Assembly (NCBI GenBank): GCA_003991915.1
Contig: RQTK01000077.1
Span: 406,858-470,857 of the forward strand
Origin: Elysia chlorotica
Lineage: Eukaryota > Mollusca > Gastropoda > Plakobranchidae
Length of the DNA: 64,000 nt
Reading direction: 5' to 3'
Every line of letters begins with the position of its first letter. Position 1 is the stretch's first letter. Shown here in pieces: positions 44,111-56,700 of the stretch. The notes below the pieces were generated by a model. It was not told the origin of the DNA, ran no database searches, and saw nothing but the letters and a program-made list of their open reading frames with translations. Position numbers and translations under genes: made by a program.

Positions 44111-44570
44111 TATTCCAAGTTTAATTTATACCAAACTGAATAAGAGCACTAATGTACACAAATATAACGCTTCTTTAGCTTAGCCAAAGTATATAAATCC
44201 CTGCTCGCTCCCTTTTTGTTTGTGTCTCCATCTCTCCCTCTTTCTTAGTCTCCCCGTCTCTGTGTCATTTACCATATCCAGCGTGTATAAAGCCAATCTT
44301 TTGAACCGGAATTATCATTGTAATAATATCCTGAACTGTCTTCCAAGAGATTAGGAAGAATATCCAATTATCCAATTCTATTTTCTTGATATGAAGATGT
44401 GTGGAATTCAGAAAACAAAACTCTGGACTTTCAAAGAAGCAGCATTAACAAACAAAAAGTTTAAACCATAGTCAAAGAGCGCATTGTACTCTGGACAGTG
44501 AGTGTTTTACTCAGTCTGTTTGATCTTGGTTCTTTTTATTATTTTTAAGTTACTTAAGAAATTGTCAAAA
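44111..44570. other. No gene recognised
   Basis: AT-rich, no supported feature. Confidence 0.4.
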
Positions 44571-44572
44571 CC

Positions 44573-44820
44573 ATACAAAAGCGGAAACTGACATACTATG
44601 GACACGTGAGAAGGCATGACACCCTTCAAAGAAAGATCCTGGAGGGAAAATAGAAGGGAAACGAGGACGAGGAAGAAGAAGAAAGAGCTGGATAGAAAAC
44701 ATTGAGGAAACAACTGGAATGAAAATCAACCAATGCTGTGAAATCGCAAGAGACCGTGAAAGATGGAGATCCGTGGTATCTAACCTCCGAAAAGAGAAGA
44801 AATCCCGAATGAATGAAGTT
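44573..44820 (+). pseudogene. LINE 3'-terminal fragment (reverse-transcriptase C-terminus)
   Basis: The plus strand reads KRKLTYYGHVRRHDTLQRKI, LEGK, then after a one-base frameshift IEGKRGRGRRRKSWIENIEE, TTGMKINQCCEIARDRERWR, SVVSNLRKEKK. The pattern 'K..YYGHV.R ... EGK..GKRGRGRR..SW ... ARDRERWR' is the standard end of many non-LTR retrotransposon ORF2 proteins. It is 5'-truncated with a frameshift, and ends in GAATGAATGAA. Confidence 0.85.
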
Positions 44821-45002
44821 ACTATAGTGAGGGTTTTTTTTAAGTTTATGATCTAGTTATTGGACTTAAACTTAATATTTGTTTATTTAAACCCGAAACT
44901 GTAATGACTTCATAGGATACGATCTATATGAAATAAACTTCATTCATTGAATGGTACTTTGGACTTCGACTTGATAAGAATATTCTATAATGATATGGAG
45001 TA

Positions 45003-45003
45003 T

Positions 45004-45048
<45 letters not shown>

Positions 45049-45120
45049 CTTTCTCTTTCTCTCTCTCTTTCTTCCTTTCTTTCAGTCTGTCTCTCTATGT
45101 CTTCCCCTGTCTCTCCCCTG
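45003..45120. repeat. (TC)n tract
   Basis: (CT)n from 45008 to about 45045, then an imperfect TTTCTCTC/TCTGTC stretch. Confidence 0.95.
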
Positions 45121-45129
45121 TCAGCTCTC

Positions 45130-46090
45130 CGGAAGTGATGTGTTTTGATTTGTGGTTATTCTTCATGCGCTACATATGGCCAAGCCAGTCTGCCATGACA
45201 AAGGACAATGCCCATACTGGGAAGATGAGCTCGCGACAGGATCTCAATGGTGGGATTTTTATTTTGCAAAGATCTATGCCCAGGATACGCTGGATGTTTG
45301 TCAGGTGGAAGGTATTGAGTGTTCTCTCTGTATGGCATATGTACTCCACCACCTCTAACTTCCAATTTGGTCTTGAAGGTCAGCTTAGGATTTCTCCACA
45401 CTCTGGTTGTGGAATGTGCGACTGTGAGTATTGTAGAACTCTACCTTTCCGATCCTTCTCCTGTTTCAAGAGTCTAGGGAAAGGTTGTTAGTGACGGTGG
45501 AATCGATATGTGCAAATTAAATTACAACATTTGTCTATGCTTATCGCGGGCGGTGCTATTGCATTATCACCCAGCACAGAGAACGTCTTCAGACGGATCG
45601 TCAACCTCAAGTTATCACAAGCCTCGGAGAATAGGTCTATCATCGAATGGAGTTATTACTGGGCTTGGGTGGCAACTGCTGTGCCATTAGCAAACAGCAT
45701 CTCTCTGGTGAGGTCTTCTCGAAGCTTAGTATTGGCTCTGAGGCTGGTCAGATTAAAAAGACTGGTTCAGTTTATACTTATTCCGTTGCTATACAAATTG
45801 CATAATTATTGGAAGAAGGCACTCTGGATTATATGTCAAATGACTCGAAAGAGCTGCCGTTGAATTGCACTGTTGACTTCATGTAGGGTTGGAATGGTTC
45901 GGCCAGGCTCTGTTGTTTCAGTGGCTATCCAATCATAGGACATTGAGGAGACCGTCAATGCTAATTTGTCCAGGTCGATAAACGCAGCACACGGCGCCAG
46001 GCAGTCGTGCGAACGATCAGCTGTACAACGTGATCTCCAGAGTTTGATGAGAAAATTAGTCGAGTTCAAATGAAGGCCAGATGGAAGCAT
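45130..46090 (-). pseudogene. LINE reverse-transcriptase pseudogene
   Basis: The minus strand, with multiple frame changes and stops, reads (46.0 kb downward) AAFIDLDKLALT, then LFNLTSLRANTKLREDLTRE, MLFANGTAVATQAQ, MIDLFSEACDNLRLTIRLK, APPAISIDKC and finally YICHTERTLNTFHLTNIQRI, LGIDLCKIKIP, SRAHLPSM and GRLAWP. These follow the order of a LINE reverse transcriptase: FIDLTKAFDTV, FADD region (here FANG), thumb (LNxFHxRxLRRILGIxWxDKI, LPSM, LRWxGH). It is dead, and on the opposite strand from the LINE fragment at 44.6 kb. Confidence 0.75.
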
Positions 46091-46261
46091 ACAGACCTTG
46101 TTTACCTCTTCTCGTGTGAGGAATGATACATCGCGTGTTTTCTAAATTCTTGGGGCTAGTCTTCATCCAGTTCTACTTCTAGCCTTTCATATCCCGTGCA
46201 TCGAATAGTGATCACGTGATACAGCGGATCACGCGCACTCCTGGTTGACGCCACATGGTAG

Positions 46262-46330
46262 CGCATGTGCCTGAGATGGATAGTACTTTGAATTCGCAAG
46301 CAAGGGCTCTGGGGTTCGAATCTAAGCTGA
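46262..46330 (+). mobile_element. tRNA-like remnant
   Basis: TGGTAGCGCATGTGCCTGAG (box A-like) and, 50 bp on, GGGGTTCGAATCTAAGC (box B). The spacing suits an RNA polymerase III promoter. Pairing of a full cloverleaf is poor, so it is more likely a SINE head or tRNA pseudogene than a tRNA. Confidence 0.45.
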
Positions 46331-48955
46331 TGCATATGTATCCGTATGGACAGCTTTGGCAAACCTGCGAAATGTAAATTATCTGTGCAAAGATGATTAA
46401 TATTGGTGCACAGAAGTTTCAAAATTGAGACAGTCTGTAGCTTTAGACAACTATCTGCTGTACATTGTGCTGGATTGTTCAAAGTCTATGTTTATAAGAT
46501 TGCTGACGTTATTATATTTTTAATATGTCACTTGAAAATGTAGACTCCCTAGGCTTGGGAAATCCTTAATTATGATATAATTTAAAGAACACTTGGTTGT
46601 ATGTCTCAATCTAATGTATGCACGTATTTTTCTGTCGTTTGTCCTTGTGCTTTTACGTTAAAAATAAGCATCTATATACTTTGTATTGATGCGATTTGTG
46701 ATAATGTAAAAAATATTCCAAGTTTTTTCGCTATGCCCAGAACAAATTTTTAACTTGATAAATTAAGTTAACGTTTACCTTTACATTTTAGATACAAACA
46801 GTACAATCTGCCTGTCCAGCACTATGACTGCTATCTCTAGTCTTCATCCAGCTGTTTACAGTGTTTAGATTGCAAACACTTGATTACTCATTACACGATG
46901 GACATCACGTGACACAACCGGTTTCCCGCCACCTAAGTCGTTACAAGCTGTACACGCTGGCTTGACACCCGTTTTTCTCAGGTCACGTGATGCTCTGCGC
47001 ATGACAAGAAGACATGCGCACTGATCAGATCATAAGGCTGAGCCTGCTGCCAGAGGCGCAGTGGTTTTGGCAAGCTAATCTCGAGCCTTGGGCTCAGGGT
47101 AACCTCTACCATGACCTCTACTCGCTACTTCGGGAAGTTCTTTGTTACTTTAGCTGGTCGTTGTTGCTGTTGTTTTACATATTTTGCTCTGCCATTCGCT
47201 GTGCCTCTCTTTGAAAATCTCTTTTTCTGTCTTTATATGTGTTTCTCTTATTATTTTACGCCCTTACAACAAAATTAGTTCATAAAGAAAAAAGGGAAAA
47301 TTGTAAAAAAAAAATCGTAAAGAAAAAAAAGGAAAATGGTAAAAAAAAAAGTATTACTCCTTAAAACAAGAAAAAAGAAGAAATATAATTATGTATTTAT
47401 ATCTATTATCTTTCAATGGAAGCTCTGAAGTTTAAATCTATTCAAAGCGTGTCTCCAAGGATTTTTTTTTACTCCTAATCTATTTTTAAAGATATCCCTG
47501 TAATGCCAATGTCTATATCCAAAAATCTCCTTTTGGCTTTGAACGCGCCATGCCCGTTTCCAATCATGTCTGTAGCTCAGCTCTTAACGTCTCATTGATA
47601 TTCTCTGGAGATCGGGGGAATTTCATCAGCCTTTTGTTTTATTTGAAAAAAAAAAACTTCTGAAGCTTAAGCCATGTTAGGATCCTAATTGGATGCAATG
47701 CAATCCTCGAGTTAATTTCAATGCTCTTAGTGTCCACTTTTTGTTCTCAATAATCATGGTTGCTGTTTTGTTTTTTTTCTCTTTATAATCAGGTAGATTT
47801 CGCTTTAACAAATTAATTAAAAACTTGGGTTCCAAAATTCTTGAAATCGAAGCGCTCCTTTTTATTTGTTTTGTTTTTAAAGATGAAATGACCAGGGGCT
47901 TTTTAGGCAGTAACATATTTTATTCTTCTATCGATGAACATTTGTCTCTGTAGCACATCTTTAGGCGCTCATTAGAGATTTGACGTTTTTATATCAGACA
48001 GGAAAATATAAAAATAAATTGTTTTAAATGTTAAAGAGACACCTTCCTTTCAATGCCTTAAAGAGACGTTAAAAATATATACATGTCTTGTTCTTTTTGT
48101 TCGACTATCCAGCCGTTTTAAGTGCCTCCATAGAAATGTTTAAAACGCAGTGTACCCCCATTTAATAGATCATTATCGACTTATCTTGCATGATGATAGG
48201 TTTATCTGAGATTTATATTCAATGTTATTAAAAAAAATCATCAGCTTAGGCAAAAAGATGTTATAAAATTTAATTAAATCAAAAACTGTTTTAACAACGG
48301 CAGAAAGTAAAACATTTTTTGTTCAAATATCATTAGAACAGAAAATCTGTGCCGCAGGCAATAAATCCCAGCCACTTCGTTTCGGCTGTGGAATGGAAAA
48401 TGCTGGAAGGATTACAGATGATTTCAGAATTGAACAATCCAATAACACTGATCTGAAACCCATGTTCATGATTTTTTGTATTTAAAAATGGCTGAAAAAC
48501 GACCAGGCGGCATTTTTCACATGCACAAAGAAAATAAAAGCTCGTAGCTGAAAAAAACACGTTTCTTCATGAATCTTTAATATCTTACAATACACAACGC
48601 TTATTCATGTCTTTTGTGTGTATTTTTTTCAGTGTTATTTTGATTCCGCGATATTTATCTGTCAGTCCTATTGTTTCTTATGTACTCTTTACTTAATCCT
48701 GTCGTAATCAATAAATAAGAACAATAAAACAATAAAAATAAATCATCCCAGATTGAGATTTTAATACAAAAATATTCAGTTTCATCCTGCAAAATAGGTC
48801 ATAAATATTTCATCGGTCCACAAGTCAAATAGACTAATTTAAAAACGGTACATAGTACATATGGCCTTTTGGTAAATGTTCAAACTTTTTAGTAGCATGT
48901 TCTTTAAAGATTCTAAGTTGAGTTTTCTAGCTTCCAAGAGAGTCCGAATCGCCAC
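46331..48955. other. No gene recognised
   Basis: About 2.6 kb of mostly AT-rich DNA. Frames at 47014-47214 (+), 47677-47916 (-) and 48333-48560 (-) have no recognisable domain. Confidence 0.4.
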
Positions 48956-48961
48956 ATCAAG

Positions 48962-48964
<3 letters not shown>

Positions 48965-49036
<72 letters not shown>

Positions 49037-49195
49037 TGGAAAGAGAGATAGAAGTAGATAGAGACAGAGGCGAGTGAAGCAGAGAATGATGTACAGAAAA
49101 AGAGAGGGAAAGAAAGAGGGAGAGAGAGAGAGACAGAGATACAGAGAACGAAAGAGAAATAGACACCAATAGAGAGCGACGGTGAGAGAATTAGC
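48965..49195. repeat. (GA)n microsatellite with degenerate flank
   Basis: (AG)n at 48968-49033, then imperfect GA-rich sequence to about 49195. Confidence 0.95.
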
Positions 49196-49269
49196 AACAC
49201 AAAAGCAAATAACAAGCTAAAACAAGAGAGAAAAAAAAAACGATAGCAATCAGCAAGGGCACACGTGAC

Positions 49270-49520
49270 CAAAGGAATTTTTCTACTTCCGCTCAGGAAG
49301 AATGAAAACGTTCCGGGCATGCGCAGTGGTGTTTGCTTCCCACAGACACTCACCGCCGCTCCACGGGCAGTGGCAGACGGGCGGGCACGTTTCTCACAGT
49401 CTTCGTGAAAGGCAAATTAAGCGCGGGTTACTTTGTGGACCCGCCTTGCCGAAACAGTGCTCCTTAATCAGTCCACTTGTGGAGCGAGTTTACAGAGCCA
49501 TCAGCAATGGGGGATAGGCC
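49270..49520. other. GC-richer island, no gene recognised
   Basis: Composition is clearly more GC-rich than the neighbourhood, with a CATGCGCAG word (NRF1-like) near 49318 and a 71-codon plus frame (49302-49517) without a known domain. It could be a promoter or an unannotated exon. I cannot decide. Confidence 0.3.
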
Positions 49521-49575
49521 GTGTGTGTGCGTGTATGTGTGTGTGTGTGCGTGAGTGTGTGTGTGGGTGTGTGCA
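49521..49575. repeat. (GT)n tract
   Basis: GTGTGTGCGTGTATGTGTG-type repeat with GC and GA interruptions. Confidence 0.9.
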
Positions 49576-50900
49576 TGGAAGGTCATGAAAGAATAAAATC
49601 ACAATTATTAACATTAGGAATGCCTTTTGATGTCCTAAAGTGCAGCATAAACACAAACGTGTGAATTCCAGAGATGCAACTAAAGTTTGGTTGTGTTTTG
49701 GAGTACGGCCATCATGATGGTTTTATTAAGGATGGTGATAATGACGATAATGATTAATCGAGTTTTGATGGTAATCTCATAAATTTTCCCTTCTTAAAGC
49801 ACAGTATGTAATAATACCAAAAAGTCACATTTTACTTCAAGAAAAAGAAAACAATTTCACCTCATATTGAAATGTCATTGATTTATATGAGGCTTTGCCA
49901 AAACCTTTAATGTTAATCAGTCCTTGTCTATAAAAAAGACGTAAATTAATTTTAAAAAAGCAAAAAGATTTAACTTCACTCAAAAGCTTAATATTGATAA
50001 AGAGGCTTATGAAGGGCGGGTGATTGATATTAATCTTGCATTATGTAGGGGTGGGCGTGGGGGTGTAATGCGACGAAATTAGAATGTTTAATTAATATAA
50101 ACAATATTACCGTTTTTAAATTCGAACGCTTTAAGTCCAGCAGATAGCTTTAAAAAAACCGTTTGCAAAAAGTGCAAAAGATACGATCAATATGTTTTCT
50201 TTATATTGCTCACCACAACGTTAAAATGATTTTAGAGGATGATTTCAGGTAGTACTATTGAAATTATATCAGAGTAATGGGATATTAGGAACTTCAAAGT
50301 GCAGAGTCATGCCAAAAAAAAATTCGTAAAGTGAATTCACTTCAACCAAAAAAAGTATATTTTGTATCAAAACGCTAACAAGGCTTAATTAAACAAAGGA
50401 GAAAATAGTGATTATATTCTAACCTGATGAAACAAATTCTCACTTACATTTCTTGGATGTTTCTTTTCTTTGTTTTTTTTTTTTAAGGAATTATTTAATC
50501 GACACCCATATCAATGCTTGAAACGTGCCAGAATGTATAAATGTATTTACACCTGAAATTGCAGATAAATTATTCTGTAGAAGGTTTTGTTTCTTGTTTT
50601 TGATTAGAAATACATGTCTGCGACTGAAGGAATGGAATACATATCCTGCGACCTCGTTCGCGGCCTGTTTACAACAAACATGTCACTTCCTGCCCTCTAA
50701 GGAGAATGCTATGTTCTCCGGCGACTCTTCCAATCTATTGCGATCGCTCTATCAACAGTAATATTATCCCTGTTCGCCTCACTACACGTTCTATGCTATG
50801 CTTTAATAATTGTGAACCAGATGCACACATTTTTATCTTACGTAAAATATTGCTTAATATAATGTTAAACATGAAATGTAAATCTTAAAATACACTATTG
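49576..50900. other. No gene recognised
   Basis: AT-rich. The plus frames at 50525-50761 and 50706-50888 show no domain. Confidence 0.4.
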
Positions 50901-50904
50901 TAAA

Positions 50905-50985
50905 GATCGCACCGATTACTCAATCAGTTTGGGCTCAACACTAAAAGCCGAATGTTCGCGGTTCGAATCTCGGGTACTACACTCG
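50905..50985 (+). mobile_element. tRNA-like remnant (box B)
   Basis: TCGCGGTTCGAATCTCGGGT is a good box B/T-arm. The upstream 50 bases (GCACCGATTACTCAATCAGT, TTGGGCTCAAC) only loosely resemble a D-arm. Possibly a SINE head; no family body was followed downstream. Confidence 0.4.
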
Positions 50986-51332
50986 TCGCCTTGCATAAAG
51001 CATCATGAGTCCTAGGGGAGGTAGAAACAATAATTATTCAAGATTAAGTTTATGTTGTTGTTTTTAAATTCAAGATTTTATGCCGCGTTTCTTTTTAAAA
51101 AATCGTTTTAATTTAGTTTGACGTGACTTATCAAAAGAGTTTTAAATTTTAAAAATCGTTTTCATTGTGTTTGTCTTGTTTATTCTTTATACACTTTTGA
51201 CTTTTTAAAAGAGCGTTGGTGTTATCACTTTAGAAGATACGACAATTCGGGAGTATTAATTCGCTTTGTAGATCTAGCTGGGGATGTCGGAGACTTTGCT
51301 TTTATAGTGAAGAAGCAGAAAGGAAATATTAC

Positions 51333-51620
51333 GATTGTTTGTTTTGTTGCGCAACGTCCAGTGTCAGTAGTATATAGGATATATTGTACACGGGCCCCGA
51401 AACTGACGTCTCACAATTGTACGTGCTGCCACACACAAGACAGGGCGAAGATACCTAGATCACTATCTCAGCCGGTCATATTAAACTGACACCGATCCAA
51501 CCAGCAGTGGGCGAAATTGGACGAATACTGTGCGTTATTTGTGACTGATCCTGGAATTCGAACCTTGGACCTTCCGATAAGGATACCAATGCTCTCCAAC
51601 TTGGCAAGTTTACCCCTCAG
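51333..51620 (-). mobile_element. SINE with family A tail and a different tRNA-like head
   Basis: The minus strand starts with GGGTAAACTTGCCAAGTTGG, AGAGCATTGGTATCC, AAGGTTCGAATTCC (box A-like and box B). It then continues with the family A middle (CTGGTTGGATCGGTGTCAGT, TGTCTTGTGTGTGGCAGCAC) and tail (GTGAGACGTCAGTTTCGGGG, ACACTGGACGTTGCGC). The head differs from that of the other copies, while the body is the same. Confidence 0.75.
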
Positions 51621-52864
51621 TAAAATATCTTGAACAGCAAACCATAAAAGAATGCTCGATCGGAGATACAAATTGTTGTAAGAAACATCGCTACCAAATA
51701 TTTATTATGTCTTGATAAAAAGAATGACACTTTTTTTAAATAATTAATTGTGCAATTATAGTTTCTAAATGAACAGTGACAATCACTTACCAAATTATAT
51801 TAAATTAAACGGATTTGAGATGTTTTTAAAACATCATATTATTTCTCTAATGATATTCATCAAAGACAATACATTTCTAGGCAGAGATGTGTATAATAAA
51901 AAATTAAGTAAATTTCCTATATAAGCACTTCATTCTTATAAGCAACATATTATTTTTATATATTCAATCCCATTGTTAAAAATACAACTAAAAGTACACA
52001 AACATCAAAGCAATTTATAGAGAGCAATAATATAACGGAGATTACTTTAAGAGAACGTATACATAATGGGCTTAAAAGGGCAGCTCGGAGCGTCTGGGCG
52101 TAATTCAATCATGTCCGACATGGACTAGTGGAGTAACTGACAGGCGACCCGAATAATGCAGATCGATAGTGTTTTTCATTTGTTTTACTATTTACTGTGT
52201 TCAATACACATACGTCGTAAATTTTCAGATTTGGAAAATAGTTCAGTTTTAGACAGGATAATGTATTTTTAAGGCAAAGCGAAAAAACAATTAACATATT
52301 TCCCCCCTGCAACATAAAATTATGGATGTGAAGCTTTGACAATCAAAAGAGTTCAGTTGCTAAAACGACCACAGTCTCAGAAACAAATTGCTACGGAAAA
52401 GTTTTGAGAATATCGTAGAGTCGGATCATTCGAAATGAAGACGTGTTGTTAATGATGGGCTTTGTTCGTTCTAAAAAACTGAAGTCGAAGTATTTATGAA
52501 AAAAGCGGGATATCGAGTAGTGTTTCACAGGAAGGTTTGAGGGGCAACTCACGGTAAGAAAAAAAATTGAACTGATAGAAGAAGAAATATTTTGTGACAT
52601 TTCCTTTCACCAAAGACATTATTTTTATTACGACTACTTTAGTCTTCTATGTACTTTTTTGGTTTGCATTGAAATAATGGCCTCGTACATCGTAATTAAT
52701 AATTTTGCAACTTTTTAAATGTATTCATATGAAGTATATTCTGTTCTTATAAGTAATAGTTATGAATGGTTGCTACCAAATGCAACAACACCTCGTTTAA
52801 TATTATTTCCGAATATTCCATCATCTCGGTTTCCGACAGGAATTTATCAGTGAGGTCCAAATTT
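51621..52864. other. No gene recognised
   Basis: AT-rich. Minus frames at 52109-52342 and 52391-52600 show no domain. Confidence 0.4.
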
Positions 52865-53580
52865 AGAATAGGACGATTTTGTTTTATTTTGGTTTTTGGG
52901 TTTGGTTGGGGAGGGGGGGGGGGGTCAACAGGGGATAACTAGAGACATCATGTGTTGGTTGAATATGCTTTTTACCTCTCCCTTGCCTTCATCACAAAGT
53001 CACAGTCCGTTTAGGAAGTTTTATAATTTCATCGTGGACAAATGTTTTTAAATTTTATGCATTAAAAAAAAGACTTGAGTTTGACTCTATTTAATAGAGG
53101 AAAAGATTATTATTAAATTATTTAGATAAAGGTGATACACTGAACAAAAAGGTACACAATAAAAATGCAATGCTTTTGGCCTTTTAATTAGCCCATTTAC
53201 CCTGCCATTGCATATTAACCTAGGCGACCAACCATTAAACCATCATCTACAAAATACAAATACCTAGATTAAAAGATGCTTTTTCAGACCTAGATCTAGC
53301 TTGTCATTTAGAGGCAACGAAAGACCAATCGTCCATCGGCTTCACTGACCAAACCCTTGGTAAGTTCCTATATGTTCCTCATCTTCAATAGAGGTTTGTG
53401 AATGCTTCTCCTCTTTTTAAAGTTTCTCTCGCGTAGTATTTCCCCTTTGCATACTAATGTTGGTGGCCTCATCATCTTGACTGTTTGTTACTTAATTCAA
53501 CCCTGGACTGGATATCGCCTATTCATAAAAGTTGTGGACCATAGACGCTCGTAGCGTTTATTGTTTGTTTTTACCAGCAA
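52865..53580. repeat. Large tandem duplication, copy 1
   Basis: It contains a G12 tract (52913-52924), CCTCTCCCTTGCCTTCATCA, CAAAGTCACAGTCCGTT, AAAATACAAATACCTAGATT, CAGACCTAGATCTAGCTTG and GTTGTGGACCATAGACGCTC, all of which recur in the same order in the next copy. No gene. Confidence 0.85.
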
Positions 53581-54440
53581 AAAATTAGTATTACTTTTTG
53601 GGGTTTGGGAAAAGGGGGGGGGGGTCGAATGAGAATCAAGAGGGGATTACTAGAGGCATTCTATTGTTGATTAAATGTGCTTTGTTTTACCTCTCCCTTG
53701 CCTTCATCACAAAGTCACAGTCCGTTGAAAACTAAATATTACTTTTTTTTTCATCGTAGCCAAGATTTTAAAAATTGTATGCACCTAGAAAAAGGCTTGG
53801 GTTTGAAACCATTTACGAAGAGAATAATTGACAACATTATTTCGATGTAGGCGGTATATTGAATATATCAGATAAACGATGAAAACAAATTATTTTGACT
53901 TTTTACGGAACCCATTTGCCTTTGCATTGTATAATCTAGGAGACAAGCCACTAAGCCACCACTACAAAATACAAATACCTAGATTAAAAGAAGTTTTTTT
54001 CAGACCTAGATCTAGCTTGTGACTGATAGAGACAACAAAAGACAAAAGACAAGAACCATTCAAATGGTTTTTACAAGGACAAATCTCACAAACTCTATAA
54101 GGCCACCTACTCGTCATGCTTTGATATTGCTAACCACTCTTCCATCGGCTACACTGACCAAACCGTTTGTAAGTTCCTGTATGTTCCTCTTTCTGAACTT
54201 CTCAACTTAGGTAAGGTTTATGAATGCTTTTCCTCCCTTTTTTAAAGTTTTTCTCAACCAGTAGTATTTCACCTTTACCATCCTAGGCTGCTGGTCTCAT
54301 CCTCTAGGCCTGTTTGGCTGTTTGTTACGCAATTCAGGATATATAGCAACAAAAAACGCAACCCTGGACTGAAAATAAGTCTATTCATAAAACTTGTGGA
54401 CCATAGACGCTCGTCTAGACTCATCTCAGTTCATGATCGA
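53581..54440. repeat. Large tandem duplication, copy 2
   Basis: It follows copy 1 by 717 bp at the CCTCTCCCTTGCC motif and by about 860 bp at GTGGACCATAGACGCTC. An insertion or deletion of about 140 bp therefore separates the copies, around 54030-54140. It contains a G11 tract (53614-53624). Confidence 0.85.
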
Positions 54441-56215
54441 ATCTCAAAGATTCTATTCCTACAACCTTTTAGTTTTTCCCGGACACCAGTCCTTTGGGGA
54501 AACTCCGCAATGGGCTTGCACCAGACATCGTAAAACACCCTCGTCAGTATAATCAAGCACCATTCTGTGGTACCTCTCAAACCTAATAATGGTCGGCTTC
54601 TTTCTGTCCGGTTTCAGTTCCCAATTTTATGTTCCTTTCTTTTCCTTTTCTCTAAGGGATTTGAAGGAAGAAAGTAAGTTTTTAGTGCTTCTCGTCAATA
54701 TTTCATTAGTGCTAGTGGTAGTGGTTTCAGATCATCAACAGGGATTAGAATGATAAAACACTGTAAACATTAATTTTACTTATCAATCTTTGCTTCGACG
54801 CAAATGTTATCATTCTAACCTTGTTCATTAATGGTTCAAATGATGAAGAATCTCCAAGCATACCGGTATTCAACAAATTGTTGATTTTGTTTTATTTCGT
54901 TTTTTTTTAGTACCGGCGTGTATTGCTGATGCAAAAAATGAGAGTGATTTTAGAAATGGTTTTCTTATTGTAATGCATAACAAGACTACTATATAAAAAA
55001 ATCGAAATTGTTGCATGACAACAGTACAGATAAACTATATTTTATTTTAAATTTTGTTTATGTTGTTGTTGATTTTTTAAAGTACTAATGTTTTCCTGTA
55101 GGTTAACACAGTGAAATCAAATCGTGTATATATGTAAGGCGGTGCACGTTTTTTAAATAACGTATAGCACCTAAGAACAACTTTGTAATAGTCCTTTCTT
55201 TAAGGGGTAGTCAGAAAGTATTTTTCGCAAGGGGTGTTGCGAGCTCTTGTGTTTTGGCATTTACAATGATTCTGGTTGCATTGTTCTGCGCAATTTTTAT
55301 TTTCCTTACCGTGTTACGTAAATTGTCAGAAAGATTTAAAAGCATTCTATTGCAATACTCGCTATAACACAAGGGAAATAATTCGATTGGTTACTTCAGT
55401 TTAAAGGCAAAATCGTTGAAATTTTTATAATTTCAAGATTATATGCTTTTACAGAAAGCTTATATCAATGCTATCATACTCATTGTCAAACCCATCATAA
55501 TTCTCAAGTTTTTTACTCAACCAAATGCTATGATTTTATATCAATTTACATTAATTTTCGGCTTTCCTTTTTATGAATATTACACATTGCCAAAACTGGG
55601 ATATCTAAACACAATCTGACTGTTTATCTATAATTTATTTTCTGTCATCCTATTCCTGACCTCGCTCATAGGATTCTTTAGTTAAATACCGCTTACACTA
55701 TATCAAAAATATCTTCACCCAAATAGATTTGGGTGTCGTGTCAATAAAAATGTTATGACACAAGGTGTTAAACCATTAATTTTTTCAATGGATGTGTGTA
55801 CATAGTAAAAAGTATTGAGCCTACAACACAATCCTCTTGGAGACAAAAACTTATAGAAGCACAAACTTTGCATTTTATAAAACTTTCAATTATTTCGATT
55901 TACGTATTTCTTCGTCAGCTGATATTAATGCACCGGGCTTATTGAATTATACATGCAATTTATTTCCGTGCAGTTGGCATTTAGATGATTTTACCTTTGC
56001 TTTTATAAAGCATCAATTTGTGTCATCGTTGTAAAATCTTGTTTTTTATTCGACAAAATAAGCCTTTTTTCTAACCTTTCATATCACTTTGTAATAATAA
56101 CTATATCCATTTTGTACCCCCGTTAATAAACAATGTACCTCTTAGTTTCCGTTCGGTGCACTATTAGCGTTTACTTATATCTCTCAAGCTCTTATTTTAA
56201 TTTTGTTTTTCTTTG
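54441..56215. other. No gene recognised
   Basis: AT-rich DNA without supported features. The frame at 55837-56034 (+) shows no domain. Confidence 0.4.
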
Positions 56216-56219
56216 CGCG

Positions 56220-56700
56220 ACGAATTATGTGGGATCAGTTGTTCTTTTCTCCTGGATTGTTGTGTTTATAGGGACTCAAAAAGGCTCTGGGAAAGAGGTT
56301 TAGCAAACTTCATTTTCACACATAGTTGACATAACCGGAAGTAAACAAGCCAGACGCCAGTTCGGTCAACAGGGCTTGCTGCGCATGCTCCGATAAATGG
56401 TGGGGCGGCTCATCGAGAGTTTGCTCCCCTGGTCAGGGCAAGGGGGATAAATCTCTGAGTAAATGCTATCTCAGAAGAGCACAGTGTTGGTTCTCTCCCT
56501 TAACTGTGTTTAGAGATCAGGCTAAGGTTTGTGTGTTGAAGGAGTTAGCCTCTCTGTGGCTCAAAGGGCAAGTTTCAGAACTCGAGTAGAACAAGAGTTT
56601 TCAAGAGGCTAGTTACCTCGCATAGAAATAAAAATGTTTTTTATAAATGTGGATTTGTCCTTTGGATCAGCTTCTCGCAATGCTTAAGTATTGTTCCATA
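56220..56700 (+). other. Promoter-to-poly(A)-like segment, possible solo LTR
   Basis: A GC-richer stretch contains GGCTTGCTGCGCATGCTCCG, then CAAGGGGGATAAATCTCTGA (TATA-like), then a segment ending in AGAAATAAAAATG (AATAAA). The order promoter, short transcribed region, poly(A) signal is that of an LTR. Terminal TG...CA inverted ends and a target-site duplication could not be fixed by eye, so a first exon of an unknown gene remains possible. Confidence 0.25.

Noticed and set aside
45510..45863. 117-codon plus-strand ORF at 45.5-45.9 kb
   Set aside because: It is antisense to recognisable reverse-transcriptase sequence and has no domain of its own.
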